Shown: positions 1 to 8,500 of the stretch, piece after piece
Layout: each line of letters begins with the position of its first letter
Numbering within the stretch: position 1 is the first letter of the stretch
DNA from: Thiothrix sp.
GTDB lineage: Bacteria > Pseudomonadota > Gammaproteobacteria > Thiotrichales > Thiotrichaceae
Direction: 5' to 3'
DNA: 64,000 bases
Assembly: GCA_008015155.1 (NCBI GenBank)
Contig: SSFA01000039.1
Span: 18,443-82,442, forward strand
Notes under the pieces: generated by a model
Told to the model about the DNA's origin: nothing
Seen by the model: only the letters and a program-made list of their open reading frames with translations
The model's database searches: none
Program-made: the position numbers and the translations under genes

Positions 1-37
1 ATTAAGCAGCTTGTGATGGGTTTCCTAAGGAATAGGT

Positions 38-66
38 TTGCGCCCTTGGATGGGGTATTGTATGGT
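38..66 (+). promoter_or_regulatory. Weak candidate sigma-70 promoter for the kps operon
   Basis: TTGCGC at 38-43 and TATGGT at 61-66 are separated by 17 bases and lie about 80 bases before the first gene of the kpsM operon. Both hexamers match the consensus only in part, so this is a placeholder. The real promoter may lie upstream of the window. Confidence 0.25.
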
Positions 67-87
67 GCGCGTGTGGTAAGAATGACG

Positions 88-103
88 CACTGCTTAAGTA
101 GTG
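88..103. repeat. 16-base imperfect palindrome upstream of the capsule operon
   Basis: CACTGCTTAAGTAGTG is a near-perfect dyad centred on CTTAAG, with one mismatched pair. It sits between the weak candidate promoter and the lipoprotein gene at 145, where an operator could be. No T-tract follows it, so it is not an intrinsic terminator. Confidence 0.4.
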
Positions 104-144
104 GGTAAAACAAGCTATTAAACTGACTTTGGTTCCCTCCAATC

Positions 145-537
145 ATGTTAATGTATCTACGAGTCCTGTTTCTTTGCATGCTGTTCCCGTTATTGACGGG
201 TTGCACAGGTATTATGAAATATATCGAGCGCTTACAGTCGCAAAGTGTTGATGAATACCAACAAAGGTCGGCTACTTTCCAGCCGAAATTTCAATTTCAG
301 GCTCCAGCCCGTGAAGAATTAACTGCAGAAGAGAAGCGTCTGATTGGTGCTCCACCGCCTCAACAGGGTGAGGTCATTTTAGATGGAGTACGTTATTACT
401 CAGGGAATGGCTATATTTGCCAATACTTTACGCAGGGGCGTGGGCGTAATGATCCTCGACCTAAATCAGCTTGCTGGATTAACGGTCGTTGGGTGCTTGC
501 AGCGCCGATTGTCAACACGGAGCCGGCTAAATTCTAA
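145..537 (+). CDS. Small lipoprotein of unknown function at the head of the capsule export operon
   Basis: This 130-residue protein has a hydrophobic signal segment ending in a lipobox (LLTGC, Cys20), so it should be lipidated and membrane-anchored. The mature part is short and polar, with a Tyr/Gly-rich stretch near residues 80-105 and two cysteines there. I do not recognise a family. Its stop codon abuts the kpsM start directly (TAAATG), so it is almost certainly co-transcribed and perhaps translationally coupled with the exporter. A role as an accessory factor for polysaccharide export is inferred from position only. No clear Shine-Dalgarno precedes the ATG at 145; a second in-frame ATG at 151 is possible. 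Confidence 0.75.
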   Translation: MLMYLRVLFLCMLFPLLTGCTGIMKYIERLQSQSVDEYQQRSATFQPKFQFQAPAREELTAEEKRLIGAPPPQQGEVILDGVRYYSGNGYICQYFTQGRGRNDPRPKSACWINGRWVLAAPIVNTEPAKF

Positions 538-1326
538 ATGTCTGAGATTTTCAAGGCGCTTGCAGTTCAAGCTCGTGTTGTCTATGCGTTTATCTTACGG
601 GATATGCATACTCGCTTTGGGCGTAGCCGCTTGGGTTATTTCTGGGCAGTTTTCGAGCCATTAACAGGTATTTTGGCTTTAGCTTTAGTCTTCAGCATGA
701 TCGATCGAGGCTCACCGATTAATGTCGATATTCACCTGTTCTTCTTCACAGGGATTATCCCTTGGCAATTATTCTCACGTGGGGTTTCCATGATGAGTAA
801 TGTCATTGAAAGTAGTGCGCCACTGCTCACTTATCCTCAAGTCAAAGTAGTGGATGTAGTGATCGCCCGTATTATTTTAGAGTTCTCAACTATTTTCATT
901 GTTTGTATTCTCTATTTAGTGGTGCTGTATTTTTGGGGTATTTTCGATCGTGTCGAAAACCTGCTGATGTCCATTACTGTCCTGATGCTCTGTATTATTT
1001 TTGGCTCAGTGTTTGGTTTAGTAGGCGCTGTGATTAAACTCTATTTCCCTAGTTATATGAGTTTTCAGAGTTTGCTCCTTCGGGTGCTCTTCTTTATTTC
1101 TGGGGCTTTTTTCGTCGCAGATAGCCTGCCATCTGCTGTAAAAGATATCCTCTGGTATAACCCAGTTTTACATTTACTTGAGTGGCAGCGGAGTGTCTTC
1201 TTCTACGGTTTTGAAAGCCAATTTTATGAGCCTATGTACCCTATTGTCTGTATGCTGTGCTTAGGTTTTTTGGGCTTGGCGGGCGAAAGGTTAACGCGTA
1301 GTAAGCTTAGGCAGTTAGGCATATGA
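538..1326 (+). CDS. kpsM: Capsule polysaccharide ABC transporter permease KpsM
   Basis: This is a 262-residue ABC-2 type permease with about six hydrophobic segments and the cytoplasmic N-terminal stretch typical of KpsM/Wzm (LRDMHTRFG, then RLGYFWAVFEP). KpsM pairs with KpsT in the inner membrane to export finished, lipid-linked group 2 type polysaccharide. The next gene overlaps it by four bases (ATGA) and encodes the matching ATPase. The following kpsE and kpsD genes complete the trans-envelope machine. The length is normal for the family. The assignment rests on sequence character plus the kpsMTED order. Confidence 0.93.
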   Translation: MSEIFKALAVQARVVYAFILRDMHTRFGRSRLGYFWAVFEPLTGILALALVFSMIDRGSPINVDIHLFFFTGIIPWQLFSRGVSMMSNVIESSAPLLTYPQVKVVDVVIARIILEFSTIFIVCILYLVVLYFWGIFDRVENLLMSITVLMLCIIFGSVFGLVGAVIKLYFPSYMSFQSLLLRVLFFISGAFFVADSLPSAVKDILWYNPVLHLLEWQRSVFFYGFESQFYEPMYPIVCMLCLGFLGLAGERLTRSKLRQLGI

Positions 1327-1988
1327 TCGAGTTTATCAAGGTCAGTAAGCACTATAAGCTGAGTAGTGGCGATTATCGCACGATCTTAGATGAAATATCT
1401 TTCAAGTTTCCTGAGCATAAAAATATTGGCATTTTAGGCATGAATGGGGCGGGAAAATCGACTTTGCTGCGCCTCATTGCGGGATCTGAACCGCCTGATT
1501 CTGGCAGAATCATACGTACCGGACGTTTTTCTTGGCCATTAGGTTTTGGTGGTGGCTTTAATAACAACCTCTCTGGTGAAGAAAATCTGCGTTTTGTTTG
1601 TAGGATTTATAATGCGGACCTGCATCAGGTGCTAGACTATGTGCGCGAATTTTCTGAGCTAGGTGGTGCCTTAACAGAGCCAATGCGGACTTATTCCAAT
1701 GGTATGAGAGCGCGCTTGGCCTTTGGTCTAAGTCTAGCTATTGAGTTTGATGTTTATTTAATTGATGAGGTAATGGCGGTTGGCGATCCTGTGTTTAGGA
1801 AAAAAAGTAAAGCTGCTTTCGAGGCACGCCGCCAGACGGCCAGTCTGATTTTGGTATCACATGACATGCGGACTATCCGCGATTATTCAGACGTGATTAT
1901 CATCCTAAATAATTATGAGTTGAGTATTTTCGAGGATGTGGAGGCCGGTATTAAAGTGTATGAGAGCTTAGCTGGGGTGAAACGATGA
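1323..1988 (+). CDS. kpsT: Capsule polysaccharide ABC transporter ATPase KpsT
   Basis: This 221-residue nucleotide-binding subunit has a Walker A at residues 39-47 (GMNGAGKST), a degenerate signature YSNGMRARL around 124-132 and a Walker B ending in the catalytic Glu at about 149 (VYLIDE). It ends soon after the switch His (SHD) and lacks the carbohydrate-binding C-terminal extension found in Wzt proteins. That fits the KpsT class, which exports without recognising a terminal sugar cap. The start overlaps the kpsM stop and the stop overlaps the kpsE start, both as ATGA. Confidence 0.95.
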   Translation: MIEFIKVSKHYKLSSGDYRTILDEISFKFPEHKNIGILGMNGAGKSTLLRLIAGSEPPDSGRIIRTGRFSWPLGFGGGFNNNLSGEENLRFVCRIYNADLHQVLDYVREFSELGGALTEPMRTYSNGMRARLAFGLSLAIEFDVYLIDEVMAVGDPVFRKKSKAAFEARRQTASLILVSHDMRTIRDYSDVIIILNNYELSIFEDVEAGIKVYESLAGVKR

Positions 1989-3124
1989 GTAAGCCTAAGA
2001 AACGCCGATCGTTTCCGTGGTTATTTCTTTTACTAGTGGTATTACCCACCGTACTTGCCACGGTGTATTACTATCGCTATGCCAGTGATCAATATGTCTC
2101 TGAGTCACATTTCATTGTGCAAAGTACTGCCGGAGCTAGAGTAGATGTACTAGGCGCTTTAACCGGTTTGCCCGGTGCTGGAGCATCAGGCCCTGATGCG
2201 ATGATCATTCGCGATTACTTAATGTCAGGTGATTTTATTAATGATATCAAACCTGAACTCGATGTACGTACTCACTATTCCAATCCGGCTATTGATCAAT
2301 ATGCTCGTTTACCTGTCGATGCTAGCCAAGAGGATTTAGTGGAATACTGGCAGAAAATGATCGACGTTGAATATGATCTTACTTCGGGCATCAGCACCTT
2401 AAAAATTACGGCGTTTGATGCTGAAACGGGCAAAAAGCTAGTTTCCTTAGCCTTAAAACAAAGCGAAATAGTTGTTAATAAATTGTCTTCGAGCTTACGC
2501 ACCGATACCTTACAGTTAGCTGAGAAGGAAGCCATAGCGGCTGAGCAAGAGCTCAATAGTTTACGTGAGCAACTAACAGACTTTCGTAAGCAACAAGATG
2601 TATTAGATCCAGGCTCACAAGCTAATACACGCATTGAGCGTGAAGAAACGGCTCGGGTTACTCGCCTATCAGAGCTTCAAACACAGCTATCACAAGCAGA
2701 AGCTGAACTGGCTCAAGTCAGTGCATTTATGCAACCTGAAGCCATGCGTGTCAAAACTTTGCAGAGTAAAGTCAATTCACTGCGCCAACAAATCGCTAAA
2801 GAGCAGTCTGTTTCTGTGACGCAATCTAGAGGGCAACGTACCGAGGTTGCAGGGCAATTAGCCCAATACACTGAATTACAAAGCCGTTTGGGCTTTGCTG
2901 AGCAGCTCTATAAAGCGAAGCAAGGTGCTTTAGAGCAAGCACGGATAGAGCTAGAGCGTAAGCAGCGTTATTTAACGGTAACAGTTCAACCAAGTTTGCC
3001 TGACGAAGCCATCAAGCCAGAAAAGATTCCAGGCATTTTAACCGTGTTCTTATTAAGTTTCTTGTTCTGGGGAATCGGTTCTTTGTCAGTAGCAGCAGTC
3101 CGCGATCATGTGGGTTGGGTATAA
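1985..3124 (+). CDS. kpsE: Capsule export inner-membrane/periplasmic protein KpsE (PCP-3 family)
   Basis: This 379-residue protein has one transmembrane helix at about residues 11-29, a long periplasmic region rich in Glu/Gln/Leu that should form coiled coil (roughly 165-330), and a second membrane helix at about 347-370. That is the layout of polysaccharide co-polymerase family 3 proteins such as KpsE and BexC. They bridge the KpsMT transporter and the outer-membrane KpsD channel. It follows kpsT with a four-base overlap and precedes kpsD by three bases. Confidence 0.93.
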   Translation: MSKPKKRRSFPWLFLLLVVLPTVLATVYYYRYASDQYVSESHFIVQSTAGARVDVLGALTGLPGAGASGPDAMIIRDYLMSGDFINDIKPELDVRTHYSNPAIDQYARLPVDASQEDLVEYWQKMIDVEYDLTSGISTLKITAFDAETGKKLVSLALKQSEIVVNKLSSSLRTDTLQLAEKEAIAAEQELNSLREQLTDFRKQQDVLDPGSQANTRIEREETARVTRLSELQTQLSQAEAELAQVSAFMQPEAMRVKTLQSKVNSLRQQIAKEQSVSVTQSRGQRTEVAGQLAQYTELQSRLGFAEQLYKAKQGALEQARIELERKQRYLTVTVQPSLPDEAIKPEKIPGILTVFLLSFLFWGIGSLSVAAVRDHVGWV

Positions 3125-3127
3125 AGA

Positions 3128-4822
3128 ATGAGTTATTTTAAGAAGATATTATTAGCCTTAAGCCTAGGCCTTTTATATATAGCCACGCCTATTTATGCCG
3201 AGGAGCAAACGGCGGTTACAAATACGCCAGTAGATTCGAGCACGCTTAAGACCAACAGCAGCGACCTGCTAACGGCTGAAGAGAAGCCACAAATTTTCGA
3301 CGAAGGTTTACCAAGAGCTAGTCGATCAGGGCAAAACTTACAGCCTTTCGGTGCGAATCTGTTTGCAGGTAATTATGTAAGTCGCCGTGCTAATGCGCTA
3401 GACCCGAATTATCAAGTCATTGCTGGGGATAAAATTTCCCTGCGCATGTGGGGTGAAGCAACGGCTAATGAAGTGATGACCGTCGATGCGAATGGCAATG
3501 TTTTTATTCCCGATGTGGGCGAGATCCATATGGTGGGGACTAGAGCCTCTGAGGTATCGAATAAAATTAAAGCAGCTGTTGGCAAGGTTTATAAAGATGG
3601 TGTCGACGTCTATGCCAATTTATTAACTGCTTCTAGTAAAGAAGTGACAGTGTTTGTGACAGGTAGTGTACTCAAACCTGGTCAGTATACCGGTTTGCCA
3701 GATGATAGCGTGTTGGCTTTTCTCCACCAAGCCGGAGGAGTCGACCCAAAGCGCGGCAGTTACCGCCAAGTCTTAGTGAAGCGCGGGCAACAGCGCATTG
3801 CGAGTGTGGATTTATATGATTTTGTGAACAACGGTAGTTTGCCAAGAACACTATTCCGCGATGGAGATACCATTGTTGTGCGCCCACAAGGCAGTATGAT
3901 TAGCGTTGAAGGCGATACTAGGAATAACTATCGCTTTGAGTTTTTAGGTAATAGCATCAACGGCGCTCAGCTGGTTAAATATGCGCGCCCGGATAGCAGT
4001 GTCACTAATATTGCCGTTTCTGGAACTAGGGATGGCTTGCCTAATTCTTCTTATATTTCCTACGAACAGTTTTTGCGCACGCGTTTATACGATGGTGATA
4101 GTGTGCGCTTTGTCACAGATGCGCCTACTCCAGTAATGGATATCAGTTTAGAAGGTAGTCATTTAGGGAATTCTTATTTAGCGATCAAGCGCGGCAGTCG
4201 CCTACAAGAAGTCTTAGATTATGTTTCCGTTGATCCAAATGAAGCTGATATTGGCAATATTTATATCAAGCGCAAAAGTGTAGCCATAGAGCAGAAAAAG
4301 AATATTGATGAAGCTTTGCGCCGTTTAGAGCGTAGTGTACTCACAGCGCCTGCTAGCTCCGACGGCGAAGCGGCCATTCGTGCTAAAGAAGCCGAACTGA
4401 TTCTGAAATTCGTAGAGCGTGCTAGTACGGTACGTCCGGAAGGGAAAATTGTCGTCTCGGATCGCGGTAAGGTCGCTAATATTCGTATGGAAGATGGCGA
4501 TATTATTGTGATCCCAGCCAAAAGCGATGTAGTCATGATTAGTGGCGAAGTCCAAGTCCCACAATCCGTGGTATATGCACCTAATGCAACGCTTAAAGAT
4601 TATATCGCACAAGCAGGCGGCTATACGGAGCGCGCTAATGAAGATAGCCTGATGGTTGTCAAACCGAATGGCAAAGTCATTATGGGAAGTAATTTGCAGG
4701 TGGCTGCAGGTGACCAGATCATGGTTTACCCTCGTTTAGATACTAAGGATATGCAGTTTACTAAGGATTTAGTGCAGATTGTTTATCAAATTGCAGTAGC
4801 AGCCAAGGCAGTAGGTTTATAG
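3128..4822 (+). CDS. kpsD: Polysaccharide export protein KpsD, periplasmic/outer-membrane channel
   Basis: This 564-residue protein has a cleavable signal peptide (predicted cut after residue 24, IYA). Next comes a poly-export domain around residues 80-190 (NYQVIAGDKISLRMWG, then DVGEIHMVGTRASEV). Two SLBB-like beta-grasp segments follow, one near 170-260 and one near 495-545 with the typical ISGEV and QAGGYTE elements. There is no lipobox cysteine, unlike Wza, which fits KpsD. It closes the kpsMTED export set and is followed after eight bases by the first sulfotransferase gene. Confidence 0.93.
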   Translation: MSYFKKILLALSLGLLYIATPIYAEEQTAVTNTPVDSSTLKTNSSDLLTAEEKPQIFDEGLPRASRSGQNLQPFGANLFAGNYVSRRANALDPNYQVIAGDKISLRMWGEATANEVMTVDANGNVFIPDVGEIHMVGTRASEVSNKIKAAVGKVYKDGVDVYANLLTASSKEVTVFVTGSVLKPGQYTGLPDDSVLAFLHQAGGVDPKRGSYRQVLVKRGQQRIASVDLYDFVNNGSLPRTLFRDGDTIVVRPQGSMISVEGDTRNNYRFEFLGNSINGAQLVKYARPDSSVTNIAVSGTRDGLPNSSYISYEQFLRTRLYDGDSVRFVTDAPTPVMDISLEGSHLGNSYLAIKRGSRLQEVLDYVSVDPNEADIGNIYIKRKSVAIEQKKNIDEALRRLERSVLTAPASSDGEAAIRAKEAELILKFVERASTVRPEGKIVVSDRGKVANIRMEDGDIIVIPAKSDVVMISGEVQVPQSVVYAPNATLKDYIAQAGGYTERANEDSLMVVKPNGKVIMGSNLQVAAGDQIMVYPRLDTKDMQFTKDLVQIVYQIAVAAKAVGL

Positions 4823-4830
4823 AACGCAGA

Positions 4831-5568
4831 ATGAAAAAGTTTAATATACGCGGGCAAGAATTTGATAAGTTAGTCTTCATTCATTTGACTAAAACAGCGG
4901 GAGGGACACTTAAAGAGCTTGTAGCAAGTGAGGCTTCGTTTTCTCCGCTGTTTGTTTACAATCTAAACGACTGGCAACAATACGATCGTCAGCAACATAA
5001 TGTCATTTATGGGCATCCAGATACTTGGCTGTATGGGAAAATTGGCGAATCTTTAGATGAGAGTCATGATCGCCTCGCTTATATTACTTTTCTGCGCCAC
5101 CCTTTAACGCGAACCATTTCTCATTTCTATCATTTAGTGCATGTGGACCGTGGGCCTGTGGGCGAACGCTTACGCTCCTATAAAGATATCAATGAGTTTT
5201 TTGCCAAGGACTACCATTGGGAATTCAACAACTATTATTGCAAGGTGTTTTCCACGCATTCCAATCTAAGAGATAACCAAGATTTCGAGCAACGTGTGGA
5301 AGAGGCGCGTGACACGATCCAGAACAAACTCAGTTTTGTTGGTTTCCAAGAGTATATGGGACTTTCTTTGTTAGCTTTAAATAGTATGTTGAATACAGAG
5401 CTAAGAATTGGTTCATCGGTTAATCTAGGAAGTTATTCCTACCAAGGTATTTCCAAAGAAACGCTCAAAACCATTATTCTTCTGAATGAACATGATTTAA
5501 AACTCTACAAACTCGCGCATAGGATTTACCTAGGGAATGAGTTTTTGAAGTCCAATGGTGTTTTCTAA
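4831..5568 (+). CDS. Sulfotransferase family 2-type protein
   Basis: This 245-residue protein should transfer sulfate from PAPS to a sugar hydroxyl. The 5'-phosphosulfate-binding loop is FIHLTKTAGGT near residues 16-26. The 3'-phosphate-binding element is LRHPLTRTISHF near 87-98. Both match the HIPKTAG-type carbohydrate sulfotransferases. No signal peptide or membrane helix is visible, so it should act in the cytoplasm before export. It lies directly behind kpsD and overlaps the next gene by one base (TAATG), so it belongs to the same transcription unit. The acceptor sugar cannot be read from sequence. Confidence 0.85.
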   Translation: MKKFNIRGQEFDKLVFIHLTKTAGGTLKELVASEASFSPLFVYNLNDWQQYDRQQHNVIYGHPDTWLYGKIGESLDESHDRLAYITFLRHPLTRTISHFYHLVHVDRGPVGERLRSYKDINEFFAKDYHWEFNNYYCKVFSTHSNLRDNQDFEQRVEEARDTIQNKLSFVGFQEYMGLSLLALNSMLNTELRIGSSVNLGSYSYQGISKETLKTIILLNEHDLKLYKLAHRIYLGNEFLKSNGVF

Positions 5569-8500
5569 TGCCTGAGTTTAAGCAAACTGCCATCCTAGTC
5601 GCTGGCATGCACCGTAGCGGCACCTCTGCTTTAACCCGGGTCTTCTCCTTACTAGGTGCAGATCTCCCCAAGCGTTTAGCTCCCGCTCTACCAAATAATA
5701 ATGAAACTGGATTTTGGGAGTCGGTTGATTTGATGGTGGAGCATGATGCTCTATTGGAGTCAGCGGGTTCATTTTGGAGTGATTGGACAGAGTTCAATCC
5801 CGCTTGGTATGCCTCCACAGAAGCTTTCAAATACAAAAAGATTATTGCTGATATTTTACAAACTGATTTCGCTGACTCTTCACTATTTGTTATTAAAGAT
5901 CCGCGCATTTGCCGCTTTTTGCCCTTTTGGCTAAGTTTACTAGAAGAGCAGGCAGTTAAACCTTTCATTATTATCCCGGTACGCAATCCCTTAGAAGTCG
6001 CTCAGTCCTTGAAAAAGCGAGATGGTTTTCCTTTGTCTAAAGGTGGCTTACTTTGGCTGCGGCATGTTTTAGATGCAGTTTATTATGCTCAAGCTTGCCC
6101 AACCGCTTTTTTGAGTTATGAGCAATTGATGCAGGACTGGCAAGGTTTTGTTCAATCCATGCAACAGCAAATTGACTTAGCGTTTCCCCGTCAATCAGTG
6201 CTAGCTAATTTGGAGATTGAGGCGTATCTAGAAGAAGACCAAAAGCATAACTCTTTGACCTTAGCAGATCTTAAGCAGTCATCAGAATTTTCTGCAGCTA
6301 TTGTGCAGGCTTATGAGTATCTAATGCAGCTAGTTGCAGGCGAGCAGCGAGAACAAGCGATAGCAGGCTTACTACGCTTGCGCTTGGATTTCAATCAAGA
6401 CTCAGCGCTATATGCTAAAGTTCTGCTTGCGGAAGAACAATTAAACCTTAAACAGCGTAAAACTTTAGAAACTAAGCATTTGGATTATGTCGAGCACCTG
6501 AAGCGTGTTCATGCAAATGATTTGAATGAACTCAAGCTTATGCAAGCTGCCTCTGAGTCTGCTCTTCAGCAGCAAGACTATATTTTAAAATTACAGCTAA
6601 GCAAACACACTCAAGCCATCGAGCAACTGAAAGAGCGGCAAAAACACGAGCTGGCCTTACAGCATAAGCGTTTAGTGGAGCGTTCTGAGCAGGCTCATCA
6701 ACTTGCGCTAACCAACAAGCGCTTAGAGGCTGAGCTAACTCATCTTGCTAAAGATCGAACCGCCTTACGTAACAAAGTTTTGGCTTTGAGTGATCATCAG
6801 ACAAAATCTATGGCTCATCCGGAGCGAGCTAAAAAACTGTTGGATTTAGGCCTAATTAAACCTAATTTGAAAGCGGCAAAAGTGCCAGCTATTAAATTGA
6901 TCGCGCAAAGTGGTTTGTTAGATGTCGCTTTCTATCAAAAAACCTATCTAGACTCTGTTAAGCTCGAACAGTCTTTAGTGGAACACTATTATTTTATTGG
7001 TGCTCCACAAGGCTATGATCCAAATCCTTTATTTCGTACTAGTTGGTATCAGCAAAACAACCCAGATTTACAGGTCTCAGCTGAAAATCCTTTAGTTCAT
7101 TACCTAACTAAAGGCGTGTTGAGCAAGCAGCAAACCCATCCTTTATTTGATGTGGATTGGTATCTTGAGCACTATGCGGATGTACGCGAAGATGTTGAAA
7201 AGCAATTAATTAATCCGCTTTGGCATTATTTGCGGCATGGTGGTCAGGAGCTAAGAAATCCTAACGCTCTATTTTTAGCAGCTTATTATGTGGCGGAATA
7301 CCCTGAGGTGAAGCAGTCTGGTTTAAGCCCGTTAGCTTATTACCTGCAGTATGGCCATGCATGGCATATGGATCCTCATCCTTTATTTGACAGTCGCTAT
7401 TATGTACGGCAAGTGGGTGGTGAACTACCTGAAGGTAGTTCAGCTTTAGAGCATTATTTGCTTAATCCTCATACTTGGCGAATTGCACCTAGTGCTTGTT
7501 TTGATGGAGCTTGGTACTTAGCTGAATATCAAGATGTAGATGCCTCGCACGTAAATCCTTTGGTGCATTATCTAAAGCATGGGTACAAAGATGGACGGAA
7601 GCCGCATCCAAAATCTGATCAAGCAGCCTTTGTCCTGCAATATCAAGATAGATTTCGCAAGGCTGGTATTCAGTTACCCTCAGTGACTTCAATAAACGAT
7701 CTAAACCAGCCAACAGCGCTAGTGAATCAATCCTTAGAGCAAATGATGCTCTTTACAGAGCAAGCTTTAAGACCCGCTAGTAAGGCGTTTACTAAGGATA
7801 AACTAGTCATTCACTGGGTAACCTGTGATTTCGCTCGCCAAGGTGGCGGCGGTAATATGACGATTTTCCGCTTTGTGCGTTTGTTTGAATTGTTTGGACA
7901 CCAGCAGCATATTTGGCTTCATAATCAAGTCGTGCATCAAACCACGGCTGAGGCTTATGAAGATTTAGTGCGCCATTATCAGCCTGCTAGTGCGCAAATT
8001 CATTTCATCGATGAGTATTTCAGTCAGGCTAGTGGAGATATCATCATTGCCACTGATTGGGAGTCAGTGTGGCCCGTCTTATCGGCCTCAGGATTCAAGC
8101 GGCGGTTTTATTTTGTGCAAGACCATGAGCCGTCTTTCTTTGCGACTGGTAGTCAAAGTCTAGCTGCCGAAATGACCTATCATGAAGATTTAGACTGTAT
8201 TTGCGCGGGGCCTTGGTTGGCTAAGTTAATGCGTGAGCGCTATGGACGTTGGGCAACGCATTTTTGGTTGGCTGCTGATCAGCTAGTTTATTATCCTGCT
8301 ACCCTTAAAACACTGAACCCAATACCCAAAGTAGCTTTTTATGCTCGAACCTCTACCTCACGGCGCGCGGTTGAGCTGGGGGTTTTAGCGCTGAATTATC
8401 TAGCTGAGTCAGGCCTTGCTTTCCATGTAGAGGTCTATGGTGGAGACAATAATGCTGCGTGGTTAGAGCAAGTCAGTTTTTCTTATACTGACCATGGTGT

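Noticed and set aside
383..664. Plus-strand open frame of 93 codons across the lipoprotein/kpsM junction
   Set aside because: It runs in another frame through two well-supported genes and has no separate ribosome-binding site.
5474..5986. Minus-strand open frame of 170 codons
   Set aside because: It lies antisense over the end of one sulfotransferase and the start of the 1400-residue fusion, both with clear domain motifs. The translation has no recognisable features.
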